DNA of 41,504 nt. It comes from Pleurocapsaceae cyanobacterium CSU_1_1. GTDB lineage: Bacteria; Cyanobacteriota; Cyanobacteriia; Cyanobacteriales; Xenococcaceae. A program made the position numbers and the translations under genes. The notes beneath the pieces were generated by a model that searched no databases, had not been told where the DNA came from, and was given only the letters and a program-made list of their open reading frames with translations. Positions 1-8,039 of this stretch are shown piece by piece (positions within the stretch are counted from its first letter, which is position 1; each line of letters begins with the position of its first letter). The DNA is taken from the NCBI GenBank assembly GCA_012034765.1, contig JAAUOU010000032.1, forward strand, positions 1 to 41,504, given 5' to 3'.

Positions 1-25
1 TCTCGATTTAGCCTTTTGCTTTTAC

Positions 26-1627
26 TCATAGAGAAATAAAATCTTTCAACTGCTTATTCTCTCTGAGCTTCACACAATTCTTAAGTTCGATTGACTTTTT
101 TCTGATTTCCTTAACTTGTGACCAATGGTTCGTTGTAAGAATTAGCCAGACTGTGTAATTTGGCAGCCAGATTTTGAACATTTTTGAAAAACAGTCTGCC
201 ATCTTGGCTCCGATGCAGATACCAAGCTTGGTAGGTAGATAGTCAACAACTGATTTTTTGATGGTAGACAAATCTCGTCCAGGGGCGCAGAGAAATCCAA
301 TTACTTCACTTTCTCGCAAACCATGGGTAGCATTGGGAATATTAGCCAGAGATGCCACTAAGATTAGCTTGGCTACATCCTGAAAGTCTGTAGTAGGGGC
401 GTTTCGCACGCCCCTACTGTCTTGCTGTTCGGCAACCGAAAAACCCTCTTTGGCGATGTCATGAGCGATCGCTTCTCCCAAACTGGGATTGATGGCTTTT
501 ACTTCGGACAATATTTCATCATTATTTAAGTCAAGATCGTAAGGATGAATTAGCATTAACCCTTCAGCTTGATCAGTATTATAAATATTGGCAACTACTG
601 CTCTCAATAAACGAATCAAGCCTCTTGTCTGCTGAAAGCCAGGATTTTCTTTAAACCGAGCATATAAATCGCGGATAGAAAAATGAAAAGGATAGGATTC
701 AATTAATTGGGCAGCATAAGAATCGGGAGAGGCATTGGTAACATCCATTTCTTTTGCATCTTTGACCGATTTAGCATAGGCTTGTGCCACATCATTAATT
801 ACGGATTCTTGTGGAAGCTCCTCAAACAATCGAGTACGCAAGATGTAATAAAGTTCACTTCCCTGAGAACTTACTGGTTCTAGCCTTAATGCCGAACGAC
901 CAGTTTCATTTTGTAGATTGGTAATTGCTGTATTAAGCTGTCCCGATCCTCCTTCCCAAGAAGCCGTAAGATCGGAAATTACTACACAGACATTAGATAG
1001 TTCTGGTCGGTCAACAGCGACCAATAGATTAGATATAGCCGTAGCGGTAGCAACTGAAAGGTCTGAGCTTCCAAGTGCGCGGGTCTTGGCATTCTCTAAA
1101 TAAGGCGGTAACTCATCCAAAAATATTAAAGTGGGTTCACCTTGAAGTAGATTAACCCATGCAGTAACCCCAGGAGCATTTAAAGGCGCGTAATGATCGT
1201 TAAAAACTTCTTTTTTGTCTAGCTGCTCGGCTAATTCGCCCCAGAGTCCAAACTTAGCATCGGCTTCACGCCCGTTAAAGCCAATAACTTTTACTACACC
1301 AACCGAGGAACCCACCTCGTTATTTCCTAGTACTCTTGCTCTTAACTCTGGACGCTTTGCCAATAGTCCAAGGGCAATCATGCTATGGGTTTTACCACCG
1401 CCCATTGCCTGAGCTAATAAAAATGTACTCGCTTGGCTGCTCGTATTTTCTAATCGCCCAAAAGCTTTATCAATGAGCGTCCCCATCCCATCTGTTATGT
1501 AATTTTCCTCGAAGAAGCGATCGCTATCAATTCGGTCTTCAAGTAAATCTGAAATATTCAAAACCACATCTCGACGAGAGCGATCGAATACCGACTGGCG
1601 GGGTTTGCAAGCTTGGCTTAAATACAT
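26..1627 (-). pseudogene. DUF499-family P-loop ATPase, N-terminal half, frameshifted
   Basis: The first half resembles DUF499 proteins, large ATPases (usually about 1000 residues) found in predicted anti-phage islands with DUF1156 methyltransferases. Walker A is GGGKT at residues 76-80 and a Walker B-like FLDELPPY lies at 169-176. The ATG start at 1627 gives MYLSQACKPR, a plausible family N-terminus. The open frame ends at 533 residues with a tail that does not look like the family. In another frame, from about position 222 down to 114, the minus strand reads WYLHRSQDGRLFFKNVQNLA, which does look like a family continuation; one extra T in the CTTGG near 222 would restore it. That frame stops at 113-111, so more than one lesion is likely. 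The rest lies beyond the left edge. Family call fairly sure; the pseudogene state is inferred. Confidence 0.65.
392..418. repeat. Perfect hairpin repeat inserted in the DUF499 coding region
   Basis: AGTAGGGGCG at 392-401 is the exact reverse complement of CGCCCCTACT at 409-418; the next pair (402/408) also matches, leaving a five-base loop. It adds about eleven residues (DSRGVRNAPTT) to the DUF499 protein without breaking the frame. Short GC-rich hairpins of this kind are commonly dispersed in cyanobacterial genomes; no second copy was seen in this window. Confidence 0.7.
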
Positions 1628-1872
1628 ATAAGAGTCTTTGGAAAATCATTGAATTTAAGCGATGCGATCGCTCTTTAGTAAACATATGATTCCCAGAAAA
1701 GCTCTACAAAGAAACATTATTAAGAAAATATAAAACCAGCTTGACAATGATTTTGCAGTTTATTTTCTATCTATAGCAATCCTCAATCATTTGTGAAAAA
1801 AAGAGAGTCTGTGTTGTATGAGTAGGATAATTAGAAGCATCTGTGAATTATTCGATAGCAGCCAATGGAATC
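1628..1872. other. Non-coding stretch upstream of the DUF499 gene
   Basis: AT-rich sequence with one HIP1-like GCGATCGC near 1667. No open frame, RNA gene or convincing promoter was recognised. It must hold the promoter of the minus-strand DUF499 gene; the terminator of the next gene follows at 1873-1904. Confidence 0.5.
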
Positions 1873-1904
1873 AAAAAAAAGACCACCTATTAAAAGGCGA
1901 TCTT
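1873..1904 (-). terminator. Rho-independent terminator of the 1954-2517 gene
   Basis: Read on the minus strand, AAGATCGCCT (1904-1895) pairs over ten positions, including G-T wobbles, with AGGTGGTCTT (1888-1879) around a six-base loop. An uninterrupted T run (1880-1873) follows. It lies about 50 bases after the stop codon at 1954. Confidence 0.75.
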
Positions 1905-1953
1905 CAGTTTAATACTGTAATTTAATACTGTGCTGCTGGCTAAATCTTGGTTT

Positions 1954-2517
1954 TTATTTAACAGCGTTAGCTGCACTACTTACCACACCCTTGAGGGCAG
2001 CAATTCCCTGTTCTACACTTGCCCAAATACCCATATCAGGTTCTTGTCCTGTTATTTCTCTAGTGCCAACGAAGTAAAGCACGCCTTTAAGAACTTCTTG
2101 ATGAGCGCGATTTTCAAAGTTAACTTTGTTCAAAGGCTCCATTGCGTCTTGTAGTTCGTCGTTGAGAGACTGAGCGGCTTTATGAATTACTAAGCCAGTC
2201 ATTGTTTGCTGATGTTTTAATAATTCAAGCTGGAAGAATTTATCATATTCTGTCAACTGCGAACCATCCATCATTTGATTGATTTTCTCGACATGTTTTT
2301 GGGTAATATCGCGAGGTTGAACCGTATTACCAAACTTGGCGATCGCTTTATCGATATCGCTTAAGTTATCGCGATCGCTTTCTAGCATTTTCTCTAGCCG
2401 TTCGCGAATTTTTTGGTCATTTGTCGCTGTCATTAGTTTTTGTTCGTATTCAATCAAAACGTTTTGAATCAGCTTGAGGTCGGCGAGTTTGGTCGCTAAA
2501 TTGGTTTGATCGGTCAT
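1954..2517 (-). CDS. Helical protein resembling the N-terminal domain of cyanobacterial hemerythrin-HHE proteins
   Basis: The 187-residue protein is soluble, mostly helical and charged. From memory, its pattern (early LADLKxIQ, central LLKHQQTMTGLVIHKAAQ, late NFENRAHQEVLKGVL and REITGQEPD) matches the N-terminal region of longer cyanobacterial proteins that end in a hemerythrin HHE domain. Here the HHE part is absent: the protein ends just after the REITGQEPD segment with VSSAANAVK. His and Glu residues such as those in ELLKHQQ and ENRAHQE could make a ferritin-like metal site, but that is inference. It is a single-gene unit with its own terminator at 1873-1904. Start is ATG at 2517; no strong Shine-Dalgarno is visible. 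Function unknown. Confidence 0.6.
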   Translation of the reverse strand: MTDQTNLATKLADLKLIQNVLIEYEQKLMTATNDQKIRERLEKMLESDRDNLSDIDKAIAKFGNTVQPRDITQKHVEKINQMMDGSQLTEYDKFFQLELLKHQQTMTGLVIHKAAQSLNDELQDAMEPLNKVNFENRAHQEVLKGVLYFVGTREITGQEPDMGIWASVEQGIAALKGVVSSAANAVK

Positions 2518-2657
2518 GATTACTAGGTTTATCTTGTTATTGTTGTCTGTTATGGAATCGAGAATCTTTTTTTATGATCCCGCGAGATTCTTAAACTCTC
2601 CTCCCTCTAGGGAAAGATTCAGACAAATTGAAAATACAAGATGTTTGATTGATATTT

Positions 2658-3287
2658 CTATCCTTTGACTGGATGTTGTCCGTAATAAGGAATAATTTCT
2701 GACCAGTGGGAATGTTGTCCTTGTTGCCAATCTGTATAGGCTAGATCTAAGACATTGGTTACAGAAGCTGCAATTTGCTCGTCGGCGATAATTAACTGAT
2801 GGGGACGTAAATTAGCCAGAATTTGCTGCCAAACTGTTTGGGTCATTAAGGTATCCTGCATATATGTGCTAAGTCCTCGGCTAGTTATTTGATAAATGCC
2901 GACAAATAATTGCTCTCGTCTGGCATCCATCTGCACAGCTAATAGGTTATCACCTTGATAGTTTTGGGCTGCGGCTATGGCTGCTAGATTAGAAATACCA
3001 AATAGAGGAATGTTTAGCTGCTGGGCAACAGTGCGGGCTGTAACGACTCCGACACGAGTTCCTGTAAAGCCTCCTGGCCCTTTAGCTACGGCGATAAAAG
3101 CTAAATCTTGCCAAGTTTGAGGCAGCAGCAATTCTGCTAGATGTTGGTGTAGCCCAGATGCTAAATCTCGTCCCAAATCCCAAATTTGGCTACGACTGTC
3201 ACCTGCATAATTATTAATAGCTATGCCCAGTTGTGGCGTACTAGTATGAAGAGCGATCGCATATTTATTACTATCTAAAACAGGCAT
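2658..3287 (-). CDS. tsaB: TsaB, partner subunit for tRNA t6A37 threonylcarbamoyl transfer
   Basis: TsaB is the inactive ASKHA-fold partner of TsaD in the cytoplasmic complex that makes N6-threonylcarbamoyl-adenosine at position 37 of ANN-decoding tRNAs. The N-terminus (AIALHTSTPQLGIAI), the block KGPGGFTGTRVGV and the GISNLAAIA segment are typical. About 209 residues is normal for cyanobacteria. The open frame begins at a TTG at 3293, but the ATG at 3287 (MPVLDSNKYA) is a better start. It is the last gene of a likely operon after pdxH and fetB, starting about 40 bases after the fetB stop. Confidence 0.9.
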   Translation of the reverse strand: MPVLDSNKYAIALHTSTPQLGIAINNYAGDSRSQIWDLGRDLASGLHQHLAELLLPQTWQDLAFIAVAKGPGGFTGTRVGVVTARTVAQQLNIPLFGISNLAAIAAAQNYQGDNLLAVQMDARREQLFVGIYQITSRGLSTYMQDTLMTQTVWQQILANLRPHQLIIADEQIAASVTNVLDLAYTDWQQGQHSHWSEIIPYYGQHPVKG

Positions 3288-3330
3288 AAACAACCAACAG
3301 TGTAAAAGCTTATAGTTAATACCTTACATG

Positions 3331-4104
3331 CTAAATCAATTGTTCTCTTTGATTGAAAAAGCGTTGATAAATCCCTTCCGTAATTAAGATTGTGGTCATC
3401 AAATTAACCAGCACGATCGCAAATAAAATTAAAATCTGATACGAGGTTGCATCGCGAGGATTACTACCCCCTAATACCTGCCCTGTCAACATTCCTGGGA
3501 GACTAACCAAGCCAATCACCACCATATTATTTAAAGTGGGAATTAGCCCTGTACGAATTGCCTCTCGTTGATAGCCAGAGATCGCCTGTTTGCCCGTAGC
3601 ACCTAAACTGAGATGGGTTTCAATTTCCAGACGGTTTTGATTGATGGAATTCAAAAGGCGATCGCCTGCTAGGGATGCACCATTCATGGCATTACCAAAC
3701 AGCATCCCCGCCAAGGGTATTAAATACTGGGGTTCATACCATTTGTCAGGCTGCACGATTAACAGGATGATATAACCCAAAGTAAAGGCGCTGCTGGCAA
3801 CCAAGGCTAAAATTACCGTGGGCAAAAGCCCCTGAAGTTTTTGATCGATACGGTTACGGGTGACGATGGAGGCAATAGCAATCATTACGCCTAAAATGCC
3901 TAAGACCACTAGCCAGTTATCAACCGCAAACACCAGATCTAAGACATAGCCAATAGCGATTAGTTGAATCAAGGAGCGTGCTGCACTGTAGGCCAACTGA
4001 GTTTCTAAGCCTAGTTTACGCCATAGAGATAGGGCGATCGCTATGCCAATCAATCCTAAACACAAAGCTAAATCAACCGTATCTAAGACAATTAAATCAT
4101 TCAT
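3331..4104 (-). CDS. fetB: FetB/YbbM-like (UPF0014) ABC transporter permease
   Basis: The 257-residue, strongly hydrophobic protein has about seven predicted membrane segments (for example near residues 10-28, 40-58, 62-82, 93-117, 125-142 and 225-245). The cytoplasmic stretch LSLGATGKQAI, followed by IRTGLIPTLNNMVVIGLVSLPGMLTGQ, is the UPF0014 signature. The E. coli homologue FetB works with the ATPase FetA in iron export linked to oxidative stress resistance; the substrate here is inferred only. No FetA-type ATPase gene is adjacent, so any partner must be elsewhere. The ATG at 4104 lies only 15 bases after the pdxH stop, suggesting co-transcription. Confidence 0.8.
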   Translation of the reverse strand: MNDLIVLDTVDLALCLGLIGIAIALSLWRKLGLETQLAYSAARSLIQLIAIGYVLDLVFAVDNWLVVLGILGVMIAIASIVTRNRIDQKLQGLLPTVILALVASSAFTLGYIILLIVQPDKWYEPQYLIPLAGMLFGNAMNGASLAGDRLLNSINQNRLEIETHLSLGATGKQAISGYQREAIRTGLIPTLNNMVVIGLVSLPGMLTGQVLGGSNPRDATSYQILILFAIVLVNLMTTILITEGIYQRFFNQREQLI

Positions 4105-4119
4105 GCTCTCAGGTGATAT

Positions 4120-4767
4120 TTAGGGAGATAAGCGGCTAATTGACCAATTACCATCAGTTTCTAGATTGTATACTAGGCGATCGTGAAGGCGACTGGGACG
4201 ACCTTGCCAAAACTCCAGGCGATCGGGTACAACTCGAAATCCGCCCCAATGATCGGGTAAAGGAATGGTAACTTCACCGCTATATTGTGCTTGTAAACTA
4301 GCCAGCTTTTCTTCTAATATTTCACGATTGGGGATTACCTGACTTTGAGCCGATGTCCAAGCGCCAAGCTGGGATGCCTTGGGGCGACTATGAAAATACT
4401 CCAATGATTCCCTTGACGATAGTTTCTCAACTTTGCCCTCAATCCGAATTTGCCTTTCCAGCTTATCCCAAAGAAATACCAAAGCAGCATAGGGATTAGC
4501 AATTAACTGCCGCCCTTTTTGACTGCCGTAATTAGTATAAAATACAAAGCCTTGTTCACTAACCCCTTTGAGTAAAACAATCCTCGCGCTGGGTTTCCCG
4601 TCAGGTGTAGCGGTTGCTAAAGTCATGGCATTGGGTTCAATTAAGTCGGCTGCCAAAGCCTGTTCAAACCAGAGGTTAAACTGCTGGATGGGATTAGAAT
4701 CTAAGTCAACTTCAGTTAATCCTGCCAAGGTATAATTTTGTCTTAAATCAGCGATCGATGAATCCAC
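4120..4767 (-). CDS. pdxH: Pyridoxamine 5'-phosphate oxidase
   Basis: FMN-dependent enzyme that oxidises pyridoxamine or pyridoxine 5'-phosphate to pyridoxal 5'-phosphate. The 215-residue length is standard. Typical features: MTLATATPDGKPSARIVLLK near the N-terminus, FYTNYGSQKGRQ for FMN phosphate contact, FHSRPKASQLGAW in the middle, and the C-terminal block WGGFRVVPDRLEFWQGRPSRLHDR with the substrate-binding RLHDR. The start appears to be GTG at 4767; the nearby upstream ATG is in another frame. It is the first gene of the probable pdxH-fetB-tsaB operon. PLP is the cofactor of HemL, encoded just upstream, but that link is functional, not operonic. Confidence 0.93.
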   Translation of the reverse strand: MDSSIADLRQNYTLAGLTEVDLDSNPIQQFNLWFEQALAADLIEPNAMTLATATPDGKPSARIVLLKGVSEQGFVFYTNYGSQKGRQLIANPYAALVFLWDKLERQIRIEGKVEKLSSRESLEYFHSRPKASQLGAWTSAQSQVIPNREILEEKLASLQAQYSGEVTIPLPDHWGGFRVVPDRLEFWQGRPSRLHDRLVYNLETDGNWSISRLSP

Positions 4768-5056
4768 TTTTTCTGAGCAACAAAGAACATAAAGAACAGT
4801 TATTAATTTAGCAATTAATGCCCATTAAGTAGCTAGAGAGAATTAAATATAAAACCCTCAGTATTATACCTAAATAATAATGTGCTTTTACTGTTACTCA
4901 AGCAAAGCATGGTATATTTACAAGTTACATTTATTGTAGTTGTCGTTAAAGTTGGGTTTAAAGATTAGTACAACATGGTTGCAATCAATAAGAATGCTAA
5001 GGAATCAACCTCGTTTATTGTTTATTCTCATTGAAAGTTGAATTTAATCAACTACC
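4768..5056. other. Non-coding stretch upstream of pdxH
   Basis: AT-rich, with no open frame of note, tRNA-like cloverleaf or other recognised RNA. It should hold the promoter for the minus-strand pdxH operon, but no well-spaced -35/-10 pair stood out. It ends at the hemL terminator (5057-5080). Confidence 0.5.
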
Positions 5057-5080
5057 AAAAAGACGGGTATGACCCCGCCT
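5057..5080 (-). terminator. Rho-independent terminator of hemL
   Basis: On the minus strand AGGCGGG (5080-5074) pairs with CCCGTCT (5067-5061), with one G-T wobble, around the loop GTCATA. A T run (5060-5057) follows directly. It lies about 50 bases after the hemL stop codon. Confidence 0.75.
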
Positions 5081-5127
5081 AATTATTTACTTCAGACTAA
5101 ACCAAATTTTGTAGTTTAAGCTGTAGT

Positions 5128-6429
5128 TTAAATTTCCGCTAAAACTGCTTTGGCTGCTGCTAAAGTGCGATCAACATCTTCATCGGTATGAGCTAGAGAA
5201 GTAAAGCCCGCCTCAAACTGAGAAGGTGCAAGATAAACACCTTGTTCTAACATTCCACGATGGAAACGGGCAAATTTCTTCATGTCGGCAGTCTTGGCAT
5301 CATCATAGTTATGCACTGCTTGCCCAGTAAAGAACATACCAAACATAGCGCTAATATTACCGCCCGTGACTTCATGTCCTGCTTCTCTAGCCACAGATAA
5401 TAAACCAGTCAAAAGCTTAGTGGTAATGCGGTCTAACTGTTCATAAGTACCTGGTTTGCTCAGTAACTCTAGAGTTTTAATCCCCGCCGTCATGGCTAAA
5501 GGATTACCAGATAATGTTCCTGCTTGATACATCGGTCCTGCTGGTGCGACCATAGACATGATCTCGGCACGACCACCATAAGCACCTACAGGTAAACCAC
5601 CACCAATTACTTTACCCAAGGTTGTCAGATCGGGAGTTACGCCAAATTTAGCCTGTGCGCCACCATAGGCAATCCGAAAACCAGTCATCACCTCATCAAA
5701 AACTAGTAATGCGCCCTGTTCTTGAGTTATCTCACGCAATCCTTCGAGGAAACCCGCATCGGGAGTAACAAAGCCAGCATTACCCACTACAGGCTCTAAA
5801 ATAACCCCTGCAATCTGATCGGGATTTTCCGCAAACAGCTTTTTCACTGTCTCTAAATCGTTATAGGGAGCAGTTAAAGTATTCGCAGTGGTGGATTTTG
5901 GTACTCCTGGAGAATCTGGCAAACCAAGAGTGGCAACCCCAGACCCAGCCTTGACCAAAAACATATCTGCGTGACCATGATAACAGCCCTCAAACTTAAT
6001 AATCTTTTCTCTACCTGTGAAAGCTCGCATCAAGCGCAGCACTGACATACAGGCTTCTGTTCCTGAATTAACAAAACGTACAATATCAATACTTGGAACA
6101 GCATCAATGACCATTTCTGCTAACACATTTTCTAAAGCGCAAGGCGCACCAAAGCTAGTCCCATTTTCTAAGGCTGAATGTAAGGCTTCAAGCACTACAG
6201 GGTGAGCATGACCACAGATCGCTGGTCCCCAAGTACCAACATAATCTATATACTTATTGCCATCGACATCCCAAATATAAGCACCTTTAACGTGGTCAAA
6301 CACAATCGGTTGACCCCCAACTGATTTAAAGGCTCGAACTGGAGAGCTTACCCCACCAGGCATTAGCTTTTGAGCAGCATTAAAAATTTCTTCTGATTTG
6401 GCCGTTTTAAAGGAAGTTGTAGAAACCAA
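5128..6429 (-). CDS. hemL: Glutamate-1-semialdehyde 2,1-aminomutase
   Basis: PLP enzyme that converts glutamate-1-semialdehyde to 5-aminolevulinate, the last step of the C5 pathway feeding haem, chlorophyll and bilins. The 433-residue length is the family norm. The PLP lysine is K273 in [19 protein letters not shown] (245-252) holds the aspartate contacting the pyridine nitrogen; NSGTEA (121-126) binds phosphate. The start is TTG at 6429, well supported by AAGGAG about seven bases upstream. It is monocistronic with a terminator at 5057-5080, and diverges from gltA across a 385-base spacer. Confidence 0.97.
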   Translation of the reverse strand: MVSTTSFKTAKSEEIFNAAQKLMPGGVSSPVRAFKSVGGQPIVFDHVKGAYIWDVDGNKYIDYVGTWGPAICGHAHPVVLEALHSALENGTSFGAPCALENVLAEMVIDAVPSIDIVRFVNSGTEACMSVLRLMRAFTGREKIIKFEGCYHGHADMFLVKAGSGVATLGLPDSPGVPKSTTANTLTAPYNDLETVKKLFAENPDQIAGVILEPVVGNAGFVTPDAGFLEGLREITQEQGALLVFDEVMTGFRIAYGGAQAKFGVTPDLTTLGKVIGGGLPVGAYGGRAEIMSMVAPAGPMYQAGTLSGNPLAMTAGIKTLELLSKPGTYEQLDRITTKLLTGLLSVAREAGHEVTGGNISAMFGMFFTGQAVHNYDDAKTADMKKFARFHRGMLEQGVYLAPSQFEAGFTSLAHTDEDVDRTLAAAKAVLAEI

Positions 6430-6814
6430 TATTGTCTCCTTTAATCAAAGTGAGTGTGTGTAAATGTATATCTCTAGTTTTAAAGATATGAGTTTTTGTA
6501 AAGACGTAAGTATGTCAATAACTTTCTATTATCTTACGGATCGTAGCTAGTAAGCGAGCCAGATTGTTAGAAATTTTAAATTGTTAACTGATTTTTCATC
6601 AAGCGATCGCTTGAGCTAGTCACAAAAAAGTATATAGTATACTTGCTGTGTATGGAATTTTCAGTCATGTAAGTTAATACCTACATATCAAGACAGAGTG
6701 CTGATGAGTATAAGCCTGGGTTTGATTTTCGGTAACTTTTACCACCCTTCGGAAATTTGATTTGGGGTATTTTCAAAATATATTATTATCTTAAAACTTA
6801 ATACAGGAAAATTA
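6430..6814. other. Divergent hemL/gltA regulatory region
   Basis: No open frame or RNA gene was seen in these 385 bases. They should contain both promoters. Visible elements are a HIP1-centred palindrome (AAGCGATCGCTT, 6601-6612), the inverted repeat at 6628-6644, and AGGA just before the gltA ATG. No NtcA-type GTA-N8-TAC site was found. Confidence 0.5.
6628..6644. promoter_or_regulatory. Inverted repeat, possible operator
   Basis: AAGTATA and TATACTT form seven-base arms separated by TAG. It lies about 170 bases upstream of gltA and 200 bases upstream of hemL. It could be a regulator site or chance in AT-rich DNA; no known cyanobacterial regulator box matches it that I recognise. Confidence 0.3.
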
Positions 6815-7957
6815 ATGACGGCAACATTTTGTGAATATAAGCCAGGTTTAGAAGGTATACCTGTAACAAAATCTAGTATCAGTTTTGTTGATGGTCAAAA
6901 AGGAATTTTGGAATATCGCGGGATTGCGATTGAAGAGTTGGCAAAACGCAGTAGTTTTCTAGAAACGGCATATTTATTAATTTGGGGAGAATTGCCCAGC
7001 GAACGACAGCTTCAGGAGTTCCAAATTGATATTCTGTTTCACCGTCGTGTTAAGTACCGCATTCGGGACATGATGAAGTGTTTTCCTGAGTCGGGACATC
7101 CAATGGATGCTTTGCAAACATCAGCAGCAGCATTGGGCTTGTTTTATGCTCGTCGTGCTTTAGATGATCCTGAATATATCAGAAAGGCAGTGGTACGGAT
7201 TCTGGCAAAAATTCCCACCATGGTGGCAGCATTCCATCAAATGCGTCGGGGTAATGATGCAGTTCAGCCTAATGATGAACTGGACTATGCGGCTAACTTT
7301 TTATACATGTTGACGGAGCGAGTTCCCCATCCTTTAGAAGCAAAGATCTTTGATATTTGTTTGACGCTCCATGCCGAACATACGATCAATGCCTCAACTT
7401 TTTCGGCGATGGTAACCGCCTCTACCCTAACCGATCCTTACGCAGTAGTAGCTTCAGCCGTAGGTACTTTGGCAGGACCACTTCATGGTGGAGCTAATGA
7501 AGAAGTGTTGCTAATGTTGGAAAGTATCGGTTCGGTTGGTAATGTTGAGCCTTACATAAACGATTTAATTGTTAACAAGCAAAAAATCATGGGCTTTGGA
7601 CATCGTGTTTATAAGGTAAAAGATCCCAGAGCTAAGATTTTGCAGGAGTTAGCGGTAGATTTATTTAGTGAGACAGGACACGATCGCTATTACGATCTGG
7701 CTTTAGAATTGGAACGGGTAATAGAATCGAAGTTGGGACAAAAAGGAATTTACCCCAATATTGATTTTTATTCTGGTTTAGTCTACAGAAAATTAGGTAT
7801 TCCTAGTGATTTATTTACTCCTATTTTTGCGATCGCCCGTGTGGCTGGCTGGTTGGCACATTGGAAGGAGCAGCTTGCTGTTAATCGGATCTTTCGTCCT
7901 ACGCAGATTTATACAGGAGAACATGATATTTCCTATATATCGATGAGCGAACGCTAA
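6815..7957 (+). CDS. gltA: Citrate synthase
   Basis: Condenses acetyl-CoA with oxaloacetate to citrate, leading to 2-oxoglutarate for nitrogen assimilation. The 380 residues match the short bacterial/archaeal-type citrate synthases. Catalytic residues are visible: His224 (GPLHGGANE), His263 (GFGHRVYK) and Asp317 (PNIDFYSG); the HAEHTINAST block is at 186-195. A paralogous 2-methylcitrate synthase cannot be fully excluded, but no prp genes are nearby. AGGA lies seven bases before the ATG. icd, the next-but-one step of the cycle, is at the other end of the window. Confidence 0.95.
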   Translation: MTATFCEYKPGLEGIPVTKSSISFVDGQKGILEYRGIAIEELAKRSSFLETAYLLIWGELPSERQLQEFQIDILFHRRVKYRIRDMMKCFPESGHPMDALQTSAAALGLFYARRALDDPEYIRKAVVRILAKIPTMVAAFHQMRRGNDAVQPNDELDYAANFLYMLTERVPHPLEAKIFDICLTLHAEHTINASTFSAMVTASTLTDPYAVVASAVGTLAGPLHGGANEEVLLMLESIGSVGNVEPYINDLIVNKQKIMGFGHRVYKVKDPRAKILQELAVDLFSETGHDRYYDLALELERVIESKLGQKGIYPNIDFYSGLVYRKLGIPSDLFTPIFAIARVAGWLAHWKEQLAVNRIFRPTQIYTGEHDISYISMSER

Positions 7958-8039
7958 CGGAATTAAGTGAAACACAATTTGACAATTTTCTGTCTAAATA
8001 AGTATTTGTCGTCGGCAAAAACATTGTTAAGATTTGTAG

